Below are positions 45,254 to 53,060 of a stretch of 64,000 nucleotides of DNA, piece after piece (positions within the stretch are counted from its first letter, which is position 1; each line of letters opens with the position of its first letter). The stretch is from NCBI RefSeq assembly GCF_003123745.1, contig NZ_QETB01000003.1:248001-312000 (forward strand). The letters run 5' to 3'. Source of the DNA: Ancrocorticia populi (GTDB taxonomy: Bacteria; Actinomycetota; Actinomycetes; Actinomycetales; Actinomycetaceae). A program made the position numbers and the translations under genes. The notes under the pieces are model-generated. The model was not told the origin of the DNA and ran no database searches. It was given only the letters and a program-made list of their open reading frames with translations.

Positions 45254-46383
45254 GCTGGTACCACCGCGATATCGTCCGGGTTCCACGACACGTGTACCCT
45301 TTCTCCCTTCTGCGTTGCGGCCTCGGGCAAATGGGAACGTACGCGCACCTCAACATCGAATCCGAAATCCGTGTGAACGAAGAAGCGGTAGGCCGTACCC
45401 ATATAAAGAACCTCTGTCACAGTTCCCGCGAGCTCACGCCCGATTACCCGCGCGGACTCATCCGTAGAGGTGGCACAACGAAGAGTTGCCTGCTCCGGGC
45501 GTACAACAATCGCTGCCCCAGATCCCTCGAAAAACTTGCGGGCACCGGGCTTAGCAGATAGTGGGAAAACCTCGCCATCTGAAACCAGAGTGTTACCTTT
45601 TACCTTTCCCACAAGCACATTAGATTCCCCGATGAACTCCGCAACAAACCGCGACGCAGGGTTGAGGTAGAGGCTTTGTGAGGTGCCGAACTGTTCAATA
45701 TTTCCCTCGTTGTAGATGGCGATCACGTCACTCATCACCAAGGCCTCTTCCTGATCGTGGGTCACGAACACTACCGTGGCGCCCAACTGCTCTGTAATCC
45801 GCTTAATACTCACCTGCATCTCTTCGCGCAAACGGCGGTCCAGAGCGCCGAGCGGCTCGTCCATCAACAGCAAATCCGGCCCGAACACGAGACTTCGTGC
45901 CAATGCAACACGTTGCTGCTGGCCACCCGATAGTTCACGGGGCTTATCCTTCGCTCGATCTTTCAGATCCACAATCTCCAGGTACTCGAGAGCCTTCTTC
46001 ATTGCCTCTTTGCGAGAGGCGCCTCGCACTTCCAGCGGAAACGCCACGTTTCGGGCAACAGACAGATGCGGGAACAACGAGTAGTTCTGGAACACCATCC
46101 CAATATCTCGCTTGTTCGGAGCAAGCCCCACGATGTCCCTGCCGCGCAAAAGGATCGATCCAGCACTTGGCTCAAGGAATCCGGCGATCATGTTGAGCGT
46201 GGTGGACTTTCCGGAACCAGAAGGCCCCAACATGGTGAGGAACGTACCGGTGTTCAGAGTAAAGGAAACATCGTCCACAGCCACGGAGGTCCCGAACTTA
46301 CGTGTGACGCCACGCAGCTCCAAGGCGGGAGACTGAGAATTTGACTGTGTGGTTTTTGGAGAATCATCAATCAAGATGGTCAT
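45250..46383 (-). CDS. polyamine-type ABC transporter ATPase (PotA-like)
   Basis: The 377-residue product starts at 46383, overlapping the permease stop (ATGA). It has Walker A 'LGPSGSGKST', signature 'ELSGGQQQRVALARSLV', Walker B 'LLLMDEPLGALDR', and a C-terminal TOBE domain. This places it with PotA/FbpC/CysA-type importers ('IGMVFQNYSLFPHLSVARNVAFPLEVRG'). It energises the PotB/PotC-like permease pair. Confidence 0.93.
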   Translation of the reverse strand: MTILIDDSPKTTQSNSQSPALELRGVTRKFGTSVAVDDVSFTLNTGTFLTMLGPSGSGKSTTLNMIAGFLEPSAGSILLRGRDIVGLAPNKRDIGMVFQNYSLFPHLSVARNVAFPLEVRGASRKEAMKKALEYLEIVDLKDRAKDKPRELSGGQQQRVALARSLVFGPDLLLMDEPLGALDRRLREEMQVSIKRITEQLGATVVFVTHDQEEALVMSDVIAIYNEGNIEQFGTSQSLYLNPASRFVAEFIGESNVLVGKVKGNTLVSDGEVFPLSAKPGARKFFEGSGAAIVVRPEQATLRCATSTDESARVIGRELAGTVTEVLYMGTAYRFFVHTDFGFDVEVRVRSHLPEAATQKGERVHVSWNPDDIAVVPA

Positions 46384-47237
46384 TCGCTCTTTCCTTTCTT
46401 CCTGCCCTGAAGCAGATTGACGAGGATCAACGCTCCGGTGGAGACGAACATCAGGAGGGTGCTGAGCGCCGCTAGCGTTGGTGTCAAAGTTGTACGGGAT
46501 TGCGTCCACATCTCCACGGGTAGAGTTCGCAAGCCTGGTGCCGTAAGGAAGGTAGAAACGATTACTTCGTCCCAGGATGTAACAAACCCAAATAGAGCCC
46601 CAGAGAAAACACCAGGAAGGATCTGTGGAAACACCACACGGAAGAACGTTTGTCTAGGATTGGCTCCCAGTACCAACGCGGCCTTTTCTTGTCCCGGATC
46701 AAATTCAGCCAATGAAGCCGTGACCGAAACAACCACAAATGGCAGTGCGAGAACCGCGTGGCCCAACACAAAGCCCGTCATGGTGCCATACAAATTGAGG
46801 TTGAGGAATAGAATATATAGCCCGATGCCCAAGATCACCGGTGGGACAACCATCGGTGCAAGGGACATACCTTGCAATGCCATGCGAAACTGTGGAACCA
46901 CTCGCGAGAGAGCAAGTGCCAGTAACGTTCCGGCGATGGTAGCAATGGCCGTGGCACTCAACCCAACTTGGAGGCTGACTAGTGCCGTATCTGCCCACAC
47001 CGGATTGGAGAACAGCTGCTCGTACCATGCCAACGTCCATCCGTCTGTCATCGTTCCTAAGCTAGGACTGGCATTGAGGGACATTGGGACGATGAACAAG
47101 GTTGGCAGTATTAGATACAGCGCTACAAGGCCCACGAAGATCGCTAACACGACGTGGCGCACCGGCACTCTGAAGCGTGCCTTTGTTCGGATAGTGACAG
47201 TGGGCTGAGGCTCCGGTTGGCTTGAGTTACTCATCAT
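46380..47237 (-). CDS. ABC transporter permease (PotC-like)
   Basis: The 285-residue protein has six membrane helices and the EAA loop 'AALVLGANPRQTFFRVVFPQILPG'. It overlaps the PotB-like gene and the ATPase gene by 4 nt each. It is part of the same importer. Confidence 0.92.
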   Translation of the reverse strand: MMSNSSQPEPQPTVTIRTKARFRVPVRHVVLAIFVGLVALYLILPTLFIVPMSLNASPSLGTMTDGWTLAWYEQLFSNPVWADTALVSLQVGLSATAIATIAGTLLALALSRVVPQFRMALQGMSLAPMVVPPVILGIGLYILFLNLNLYGTMTGFVLGHAVLALPFVVVSVTASLAEFDPGQEKAALVLGANPRQTFFRVVFPQILPGVFSGALFGFVTSWDEVIVSTFLTAPGLRTLPVEMWTQSRTTLTPTLAALSTLLMFVSTGALILVNLLQGRKKGKSE

Positions 47238-48142
47238 TTTCCGCCTTTCGTTGCCGATGGCAGTTTCTGCAGCGCCTGGACGAATAAGAAGGAGAGCACC
47301 ATACCCACCAGCAGTAGAATCCCGATGGCGCTAGCACGTACGGTGCCGATGCGCTGAGTCTCTTGCACCAGGAGCTCCGCCACCATCATGTCGCTAGGCG
47401 AACCCAGCATCGCCGGCGTGATGTAGAAGCCCAGCGCCATAACGAACACCAGAACACAACCTGCAGTGATACCAGGGACCGAAAGCGGCAGATGCACACG
47501 CACGAATCGCTGGAGGGGTGAAGCCCCAAGACTCTCCGCCGCCTGTAAGAGCCGCGAATCGATTGAGGACATCGCATTCATTAGGGAAATCACCATGTAT
47601 GGAAGAAGTACATGCACCATACCGATCAACACACCCCAAGGAGTCCGGATCAGTTCGAGCGGTGCCGAGATCCATCCCTGTGACATCAAGAATGAGTTAA
47701 TCACGCCGGTATCTTGAAGGAGCCCTACCCAAGCAAAGGTTCGTGTCAGCACACTCACCCAGAAAGGCATCATGACAAGAGCCGTGAGAATGAGACGAAC
47801 GGTGCGCCCCGAGCGCCTGATCGCATAGGCGTATGGATAGCCCAGCAGCAGACACAGCGAAGTGGTTAGCAAAGCGATACGAATCGTATTGCCAAACACC
47901 TTGCGTATGGCCTCGGAAGTGAGCACATCCTGGTATGTTCCTACGCCCTCAGCTAGCGATTCGGCGGCCATCAGTGCAAGCGGCCCGATGAAGCACAGCA
48001 GCAAGAGGGCCAGTGCTGGGACAAGCAGGCCAAGTGTATTCAGCTTATTCGCGGTCTTAGCTGATTTGCCCAGCCTTGACCGCGGAGGTTTTCCTCCTTT
48101 AACGGTCAAGGCACTAGTTGGCGCAGTTTTTACCACAGACAT
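47234..48142 (-). CDS. ABC transporter permease (PotB-like)
   Basis: The 302-residue protein has six membrane helices and the EAA-type loop 'QAAESLGASPLQRFVRVHLPLSVPGI'. It starts 4 nt after the binding-protein gene and forms a heterodimeric channel with the next permease. Confidence 0.92.
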   Translation of the reverse strand: MSVVKTAPTSALTVKGGKPPRSRLGKSAKTANKLNTLGLLVPALALLLLCFIGPLALMAAESLAEGVGTYQDVLTSEAIRKVFGNTIRIALLTTSLCLLLGYPYAYAIRRSGRTVRLILTALVMMPFWVSVLTRTFAWVGLLQDTGVINSFLMSQGWISAPLELIRTPWGVLIGMVHVLLPYMVISLMNAMSSIDSRLLQAAESLGASPLQRFVRVHLPLSVPGITAGCVLVFVMALGFYITPAMLGSPSDMMVAELLVQETQRIGTVRASAIGILLLVGMVLSFLFVQALQKLPSATKGGK

Positions 48143-48146
48143 GGTT

Positions 48147-49211
48147 TTACTCCGTCATCCAAGCGTTCCACCGCTCCGCAATATCGATGTAGTTATCAGA
48201 CCACCACTCATCGTCCACCGCGATCTGGCCTTCAAGATGGTTGGTTGGACGGCGAGGATTATCCTCAAGGTCCGGTGATTCAAGTGCCTCGGTCGTTGTG
48301 GGTCCAAACACGATGTTGTTGGACCAATCCACCTGCTTCTCGGGCTCAGTTATACATTCAATGAACTCATTCGCCAGTTCCGCGTTCGGTGCACCCTTGG
48401 GTATGATCCAGTAATCATCTGTTTGGATCCACTTATCAAAGAGAACCTCGAATGGGGCACCGTCGATTTCGATGGCATCATCTGCACGGTTCAGCCATAC
48501 CAATGCAGCGCTCACCTCACCGCTAGCGATAAGGTTTTGAGAGGATGCTCCGGTATCCCAAAACACTAGGTCTTCCTTGATCGTATCCAGCTTGTCAAAA
48601 GCGCGGTCCAGATCAAGAGGGTACAGATCCTCAGGTGCAACACCATCGGCTAACAGAGCCATCTCGAGGAGTCCAGCAAACAGGTTTCGTGGGACACCTC
48701 GCTTCCCAGGGAACGTATCCGTATCGAAAAATGCCTCTGTCGAATCGAAATTGGAACCAAAGGTCTCTTGGTTGTATGTGATCACCGTGGCCTGAACATC
48801 CGAGCCAACCCGGTACTCCTGAGCGTAATCCCCCGTGAACTTCGAGGCGTCCACAACATCGTAATCGATCAGCTCCAGCTCCTCAGGATTGGTGCCGAAA
48901 TCATTTTGCACATTGACGATGCTCCAAGGAACATTTCCTGAGTTTATTGCGGTCCTAATCTTCGAGTAGTCGAGTGGTTCATCAACCACGAATTCGACAT
49001 CTAGTTCCTCCGAACAGGTTGTGTAAAGCGCACGGATATTGTTTGCCTCATATCCGTTGCCCGTTGGGCCTCCCCAGTCAAAAATAGTGATCGAATTCGA
49101 TGAGCTTCCAGAAGACGAGCCGGAGCTGTTACCAGAACCGCAGCTGGCAAGCATAAGCGCTGCGAAAGATGCGATGGCTACGCGAGCGATCCGGTGGTTG
49201 TTGCGTGTCAT
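48147..49211 (-). CDS. polyamine-type substrate-binding lipoprotein (PotD-like)
   Basis: From ATG 49211 (GGAGG upstream) the 354-residue product has a signal peptide ending in L-A-S-C and a Ser/Gly linker. The binding domain is of the spermidine/putrescine group ('ITIFDWGGPTGNGYEANNIRALYTTCSEEL'). It captures the substrate outside the cell. Substrate identity is unknown: a polyamine or another amino compound. Confidence 0.9.
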   Translation of the reverse strand: MTRNNHRIARVAIASFAALMLASCGSGNSSGSSSGSSSNSITIFDWGGPTGNGYEANNIRALYTTCSEELDVEFVVDEPLDYSKIRTAINSGNVPWSIVNVQNDFGTNPEELELIDYDVVDASKFTGDYAQEYRVGSDVQATVITYNQETFGSNFDSTEAFFDTDTFPGKRGVPRNLFAGLLEMALLADGVAPEDLYPLDLDRAFDKLDTIKEDLVFWDTGASSQNLIASGEVSAALVWLNRADDAIEIDGAPFEVLFDKWIQTDDYWIIPKGAPNAELANEFIECITEPEKQVDWSNNIVFGPTTTEALESPDLEDNPRRPTNHLEGQIAVDDEWWSDNYIDIAERWNAWMTE

Positions 49212-49274
49212 TTTGACCTCCAGTGATGGAACGAACGAGGCTTGGTGATGCAAAATGCGGCTTAATACCGCGGA

Positions 49275-50330
49275 TTATCCTTTCCTTGCTACGTCAATTA
49301 GAGGCTTGACGCATTTGCGCTGATCGAGATCGGAATAGGCCGTTGGTACGGCGTCTAGGGGGTAGCGCGACGTGAACACAGCGCCAGGGTTGAGATTGCC
49401 AGCAAGAACTTCGGACAGCAGTCCCGGAATGAGTGCACGGGCGGGGCACACGCCTCCGGCGATCCCGAGATTCTTGGCGAACATCGTTGCCGGGTCAATC
49501 GCGACTCCGTGCGGAAGTCCTACATAGCCCACCGTTGTTCCGGCCGCGGCAACACTCAAGGCAGTCAAGAAGGACTGCTCGCTTCCCACACACTCAACCG
49601 TGGCATCCGAGCCCAGACCATCAGTAAGGTCCCGAACCTGCTCAACAGCTTCGTCTCCTCGGACGTTCAGAACAGCCTCAACGCCAAGGTTGGCTACAAG
49701 ATCGCGGCGGACCGGATGGGTACTTCCTAAAACGATCACGCGTCCAGCGCCCATCCATTGCGCCGCCATGACAGCAGAGATCGCGACCGCGCCATCCCCA
49801 ATCACGGTCACCGTATCTCCCGGGCAGACTTGAGCACTGCGAGCCCCGTGTAGGCCCGTCACCATGACATCTGTCAGGGCAACAAGACTTGGAATCAGGG
49901 AATCATCGGGGCGTTCGCCGCCGCTGTATGGCTTGATGAGTGTGGCATCGGCGAATGGAACACGAACGTATTCTCCTTGGCCCGCCGCCTTCACCTCACG
50001 GCTCCAAAACCCACCGTTGATGCATGAGCAAGTTAAGCCACGCACACAATACGTGCATTCCCCACATGAGTACCGAAAGGGAACGATCACCCAATCATCT
50101 ACGGCAAAATCGCAAACATCCGTACCGGCTTCTACTACACGACCTACAAACTCGTGTCCTATTCGAGCACCAGGAACTACTGCTGATTGCCCTCTGTAGG
50201 TCCATAGATCTGAACCACACACACCGGCGGCCTCCACTGAGATGATTGCATCAGTGGATCGTTCAATCACAGGATCAGGAACAGTATCAATGGAAATGTC
50301 ACCGATTCCGTGGAATACGGCGGCCCTCAT
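49275..50330 (-). CDS. zinc-dependent alcohol dehydrogenase
   Basis: The 351-residue protein is a medium-chain dehydrogenase. The catalytic zinc ligands lie in 'GVCGSDLWTYRG' and 'RIGHEFVGRVVEAG', and structural zinc cysteines in 'CGECTYCVRGLTCSC'. The Rossmann motif is 'VTVIGDGAVAISAVMAAQWMGA' (an atypical G-D-G-A-V). It overlaps the aminotransferase gene by 4 nt, placing it early in the amino-compound operon. Likely it interconverts an alcohol and aldehyde in that pathway. Confidence 0.9.
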   Translation of the reverse strand: MRAAVFHGIGDISIDTVPDPVIERSTDAIISVEAAGVCGSDLWTYRGQSAVVPGARIGHEFVGRVVEAGTDVCDFAVDDWVIVPFRYSCGECTYCVRGLTCSCINGGFWSREVKAAGQGEYVRVPFADATLIKPYSGGERPDDSLIPSLVALTDVMVTGLHGARSAQVCPGDTVTVIGDGAVAISAVMAAQWMGAGRVIVLGSTHPVRRDLVANLGVEAVLNVRGDEAVEQVRDLTDGLGSDATVECVGSEQSFLTALSVAAAGTTVGYVGLPHGVAIDPATMFAKNLGIAGGVCPARALIPGLLSEVLAGNLNPGAVFTSRYPLDAVPTAYSDLDQRKCVKPLIDVARKG

Positions 50331-51625
50331 ACGGACGCCCCAATTTCAGCTTCAACATCGGTGATGACGTCCCTGAGAATTGCTAAGCCTTCATCTACAG
50401 TCTCGCGATCCACAACTAGTGGAGCAATGATTCGAACGCAATCATGGTTGGTCCCGCAACCTAGGAGAAGCAGCCCCCGCTCGCAACACAGGGCACGAAT
50501 TCTCGTGGCAAGGTCCCCTCCTATCTGACCATCTGGATGAGTTAGCTTAACCGCCAGCATCATTCCGAGGCCTCGTACTTGGCTCACAATGGAAGAGTCA
50601 GCGCAGATTTCTTCAAGCTGAGAACGCATATATTCTCCCTGTGATGCACTCCGCGCCAGCACGTCTTCCTTTTCGAAGGCATCGAGCACTGCAAGGCCAG
50701 TTGCTGCGCACACCGGATTACCTCCGAATGTTGAACCGTGAGTGCCGCTTATCCACTTGTCCATAATGTTGCGAGTACTCACTACCGCGCTCATAGGCAA
50801 GCCGCCAGCAAGTGCTTTACCAAGCGTCATAATGTCCGGAGCAACTTGAAAGTGTTCGGAGGCAAACATCTTTCCTGTCCGGCCATACCCTGATTGGACC
50901 TCGTCAAAGATCAGAAGCATTCCGTGCTGGGTACAGATCTTGCGAAGTCCTTGAAGGAAAGAGGCATCTGGCACCACATAGCCGCCCTCACCCTGCACCG
51001 GCTCCACGATGATGGCCGCAACGGACTCAGGCGCAACAAGGTACTCGAGCACCTGTTCCAACTGGTCTAGCGCAAACGCTGCGCGGCCCTTGGCATCCAG
51101 CCCTGGCGAGCATTGTTCTTCAGCGGGGAAGGTACTGAAATACACTGATCCCATCAATGGTTCGTAGGAAGAACGATAATTCGCTGCGGAACCCGTCACG
51201 CTGGTTGCGCCGATCGTGCGGCCATGAAACGAACCTTTAAAAGCGATGATTCCAGGCCGGCCGGTTGCCGTCCGTGCCAGCTTCAGGGCCGCATCGGTTG
51301 CCTCGGCCCCCGAATTAGTAAAAAAGGTAGTGGACAAATCACCGGGAGCTATCTCAGCGATACGGCGAGCCAACTCCCCGGTTTGCTCGTACCCCACAAG
51401 ATTGAAAGATCCCGTCATAATCTGTGCAATCTGTGTTGTCGCGGCCTCCACAACACTGGGATAGCAATGTCCAAGGGCATTTACTGCGATGCCTTGTACC
51501 CAATCGATGTATCGGCGGCCTTCGGTATCTGTGAGATATGATCCTTGGCCAGATTGAGCAACAACTGCGGTTGCCTGAGTGAGAACTGGGCTAAGGAACT
51601 GACGATCTTCTACAAACGTTGTCAT
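50327..51625 (-). CDS. gabT: class III aminotransferase (4-aminobutyrate aminotransferase-like)
   Basis: The 432-residue product (start MTTFVEDRQF at 51625, with an alternative ATG at 51640) is a GabT/ArgD-type enzyme: 'YIDWVQGIAVNALGHCYP', 'FFTNSGAEATDAALKLAR', 'FHGRTIGATSVTG', 'LLIFDEVQSGYGRTG' and the PLP lysine in 'IMTLGKALAGGLPM'. It transfers the amino group of an omega-amino compound to 2-oxoglutarate. It is the first gene of the long operon, so it probably acts on the imported compound or its oxidised product. Confidence 0.87.
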   Translation of the reverse strand: MTTFVEDRQFLSPVLTQATAVVAQSGQGSYLTDTEGRRYIDWVQGIAVNALGHCYPSVVEAATTQIAQIMTGSFNLVGYEQTGELARRIAEIAPGDLSTTFFTNSGAEATDAALKLARTATGRPGIIAFKGSFHGRTIGATSVTGSAANYRSSYEPLMGSVYFSTFPAEEQCSPGLDAKGRAAFALDQLEQVLEYLVAPESVAAIIVEPVQGEGGYVVPDASFLQGLRKICTQHGMLLIFDEVQSGYGRTGKMFASEHFQVAPDIMTLGKALAGGLPMSAVVSTRNIMDKWISGTHGSTFGGNPVCAATGLAVLDAFEKEDVLARSASQGEYMRSQLEEICADSSIVSQVRGLGMMLAVKLTHPDGQIGGDLATRIRALCCERGLLLLGCGTNHDCVRIIAPLVVDRETVDEGLAILRDVITDVEAEIGASV

Positions 51626-51640
51626 AACCATCCATTTCAT

Positions 51641-51976
51641 GTGATGAAGCAGAACGTCACGAACTAGGAGAGGCCAATTTGAACCACATTCCTAGATGAA
51701 TGAGCGCTTATGATGATGGTATGGAGTCTCGATTGCCGAGCGATTACCCGCCTATTTCGGGATCGTGGAGATACGATTAAGGTCTGGTTTCCCCTGTATT
51801 TTCAGAACGAGTTGCACAGGTAGCCTGTCGATTTCACGGCCGTATCCATTTCATTACGTTTCAAGAATGAACAGGGCTGAAGGCATACGGTTACTGCGGA
51901 TTCGACTCAGCATGGTAGGACTACCCCTACGATTTAGATCTTGGGCATGGGCGGAATGGCCCGTCGTCGTTAAAAA
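51641..51976. other. intergenic stretch upstream of the amino-compound operon
   Basis: It should hold the operon promoter on the minus strand, but I cannot choose one. Short plus-strand frames starting at 51723 and 51765 are interrupted and may be remains of a regulator gene; no motif supports this. Confidence 0.35.
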
Positions 51977-52534
51977 CTACCCCACCACGTACTCGAAGAG
52001 CCGGAATGCGCTCAGATCCGTGGTGTCGTAGTGGAGATCGTGAAGCCCAAGGTCCCTGAAGCCGCACTTGCGGTAGAGCTCGATGCCCGGGAGGTTCTCT
52101 ATCTAGACGTCCAGCCGGACTACAAGGCAGCCACGTTTCCGCGCCACCCCGATGATCTGATCGATCAGGAAGCGGGCCACGCCCCGATGCTGGAACCTGG
52201 GCGTGACGCCCAACCCGTGCACAATTAGCACCTGCTCGCGAGCCGCCTCGATCCCCCACGCTGCATCCGCATAACCACCGGGAGCGTTATGATCCAGCGC
52301 CACCAGACCAGCGATGCCACCACTCGCCTCGCCGCGAGCAACGTACAGGTTCCCCGTCGAAACCCACTCGGCCACCAGATCCGATCCCGGGTGGTTCTCA
52401 CTGTGCCAGTGCGGGTAATCAACGGTAGCGGCGAGGTAGTCGATGATCTCGCGGTAGGCCGCCTGAACCGCGGCGGCCTCCCCCAATTTGGCCCGTTCGA
52501 AATTCAGGCCCGTCCTTCCATGCGTTTCACTCAC
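51977..52534 (-). pseudogene. GNAT acetyltransferase gene with in-frame amber stop
   Basis: The frame encodes a GNAT N-acetyltransferase: acetyl-CoA loop 'IVHGLGVTPRFQHRGVARFLIDQIIGVARKRGCLVVRLDV'. It stops at TAG 52105-52103, then continues in the same frame for 41 codons to a second stop at 51979-51977 ('IENLPGIELYRKCGFRDLGLHDLHYDTTDLSAFRLFEYVVG'), which is the usual GNAT C-terminus. One base change (e.g. TTG to TAG) explains it. The truncated product lacks the final strands and is probably inactive. Confidence 0.75.
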
Positions 52535-52585
52535 CCGGACAAGTTTAGTGATTTGGGTGTCGGACGTGCGTAGTTCTGGGGCGGG

Positions 52586-52714
52586 CTAGTCATCTACTCC
52601 GACCCAGTTCTGCAGATCCCTCACGAACTCGTATGCATCTTCTTCAGCAAAGGGAGATTCCAACCCCTCGATAATGAGAGCCCGCAGCTCTTGCAGATCG
52701 GCGTCATGCTCCAT
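52586..52714 (-). CDS. possible 42-residue antitoxin-like peptide
   Basis: The frame reads 'MEHDADLQELRALIIEGLESPFAEEDAYEFVRDLQNWVGVDD'. It is acidic and helical like the toxin-binding tail of ParD-type antitoxins, with no DNA-binding part, and a stop codon lies shortly before the ATG. It could be a remnant of a longer antitoxin gene. Confidence 0.35.
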   Translation of the reverse strand: MEHDADLQELRALIIEGLESPFAEEDAYEFVRDLQNWVGVDD

Positions 52715-53060
52715 GAGGCCAGCTTATAACGCAGCTCCCACACCCGCATTGACTTCGTAACCGGAAGAATTTGACTCATTATCAATCCCAAATGGACGAG
52801 ATTGGCAGTGCCCATACTCCGTCACCGAGCGAAATACGATCCGGAACTAGGGACAGCACAGCACCTCCGCAAAACGCGGGGAGCCAGCAGCGGGGTACCC
52901 TCCACCTGACGTTCGCGGTAGCTCTGCCCGAACGTTTGCGGCAACGCGTGACCTGACACTATTGTCGCATTTCCGTTCCAGCCTTTCGGGCGTACCGGGC
53001 CGATTTCCGACGTTCCGCCAACGATCCGGGGACATCTCGCACGCCACCATGGGCCTCACC
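52715..53060. other. intergenic stretch without a convincing gene
   Basis: No supported frame, hairpin with T-run or repeat was found between the small ORF and the YhgE/Pip genes. Confidence 0.4.

Noticed and set aside
51927-52259. Alternative 110-codon minus-strand frame over the GNAT C-terminus
   Set aside because: It is the shifted frame of the GNAT gene; the GNAT motifs read in the other frame on both sides of the amber codon.
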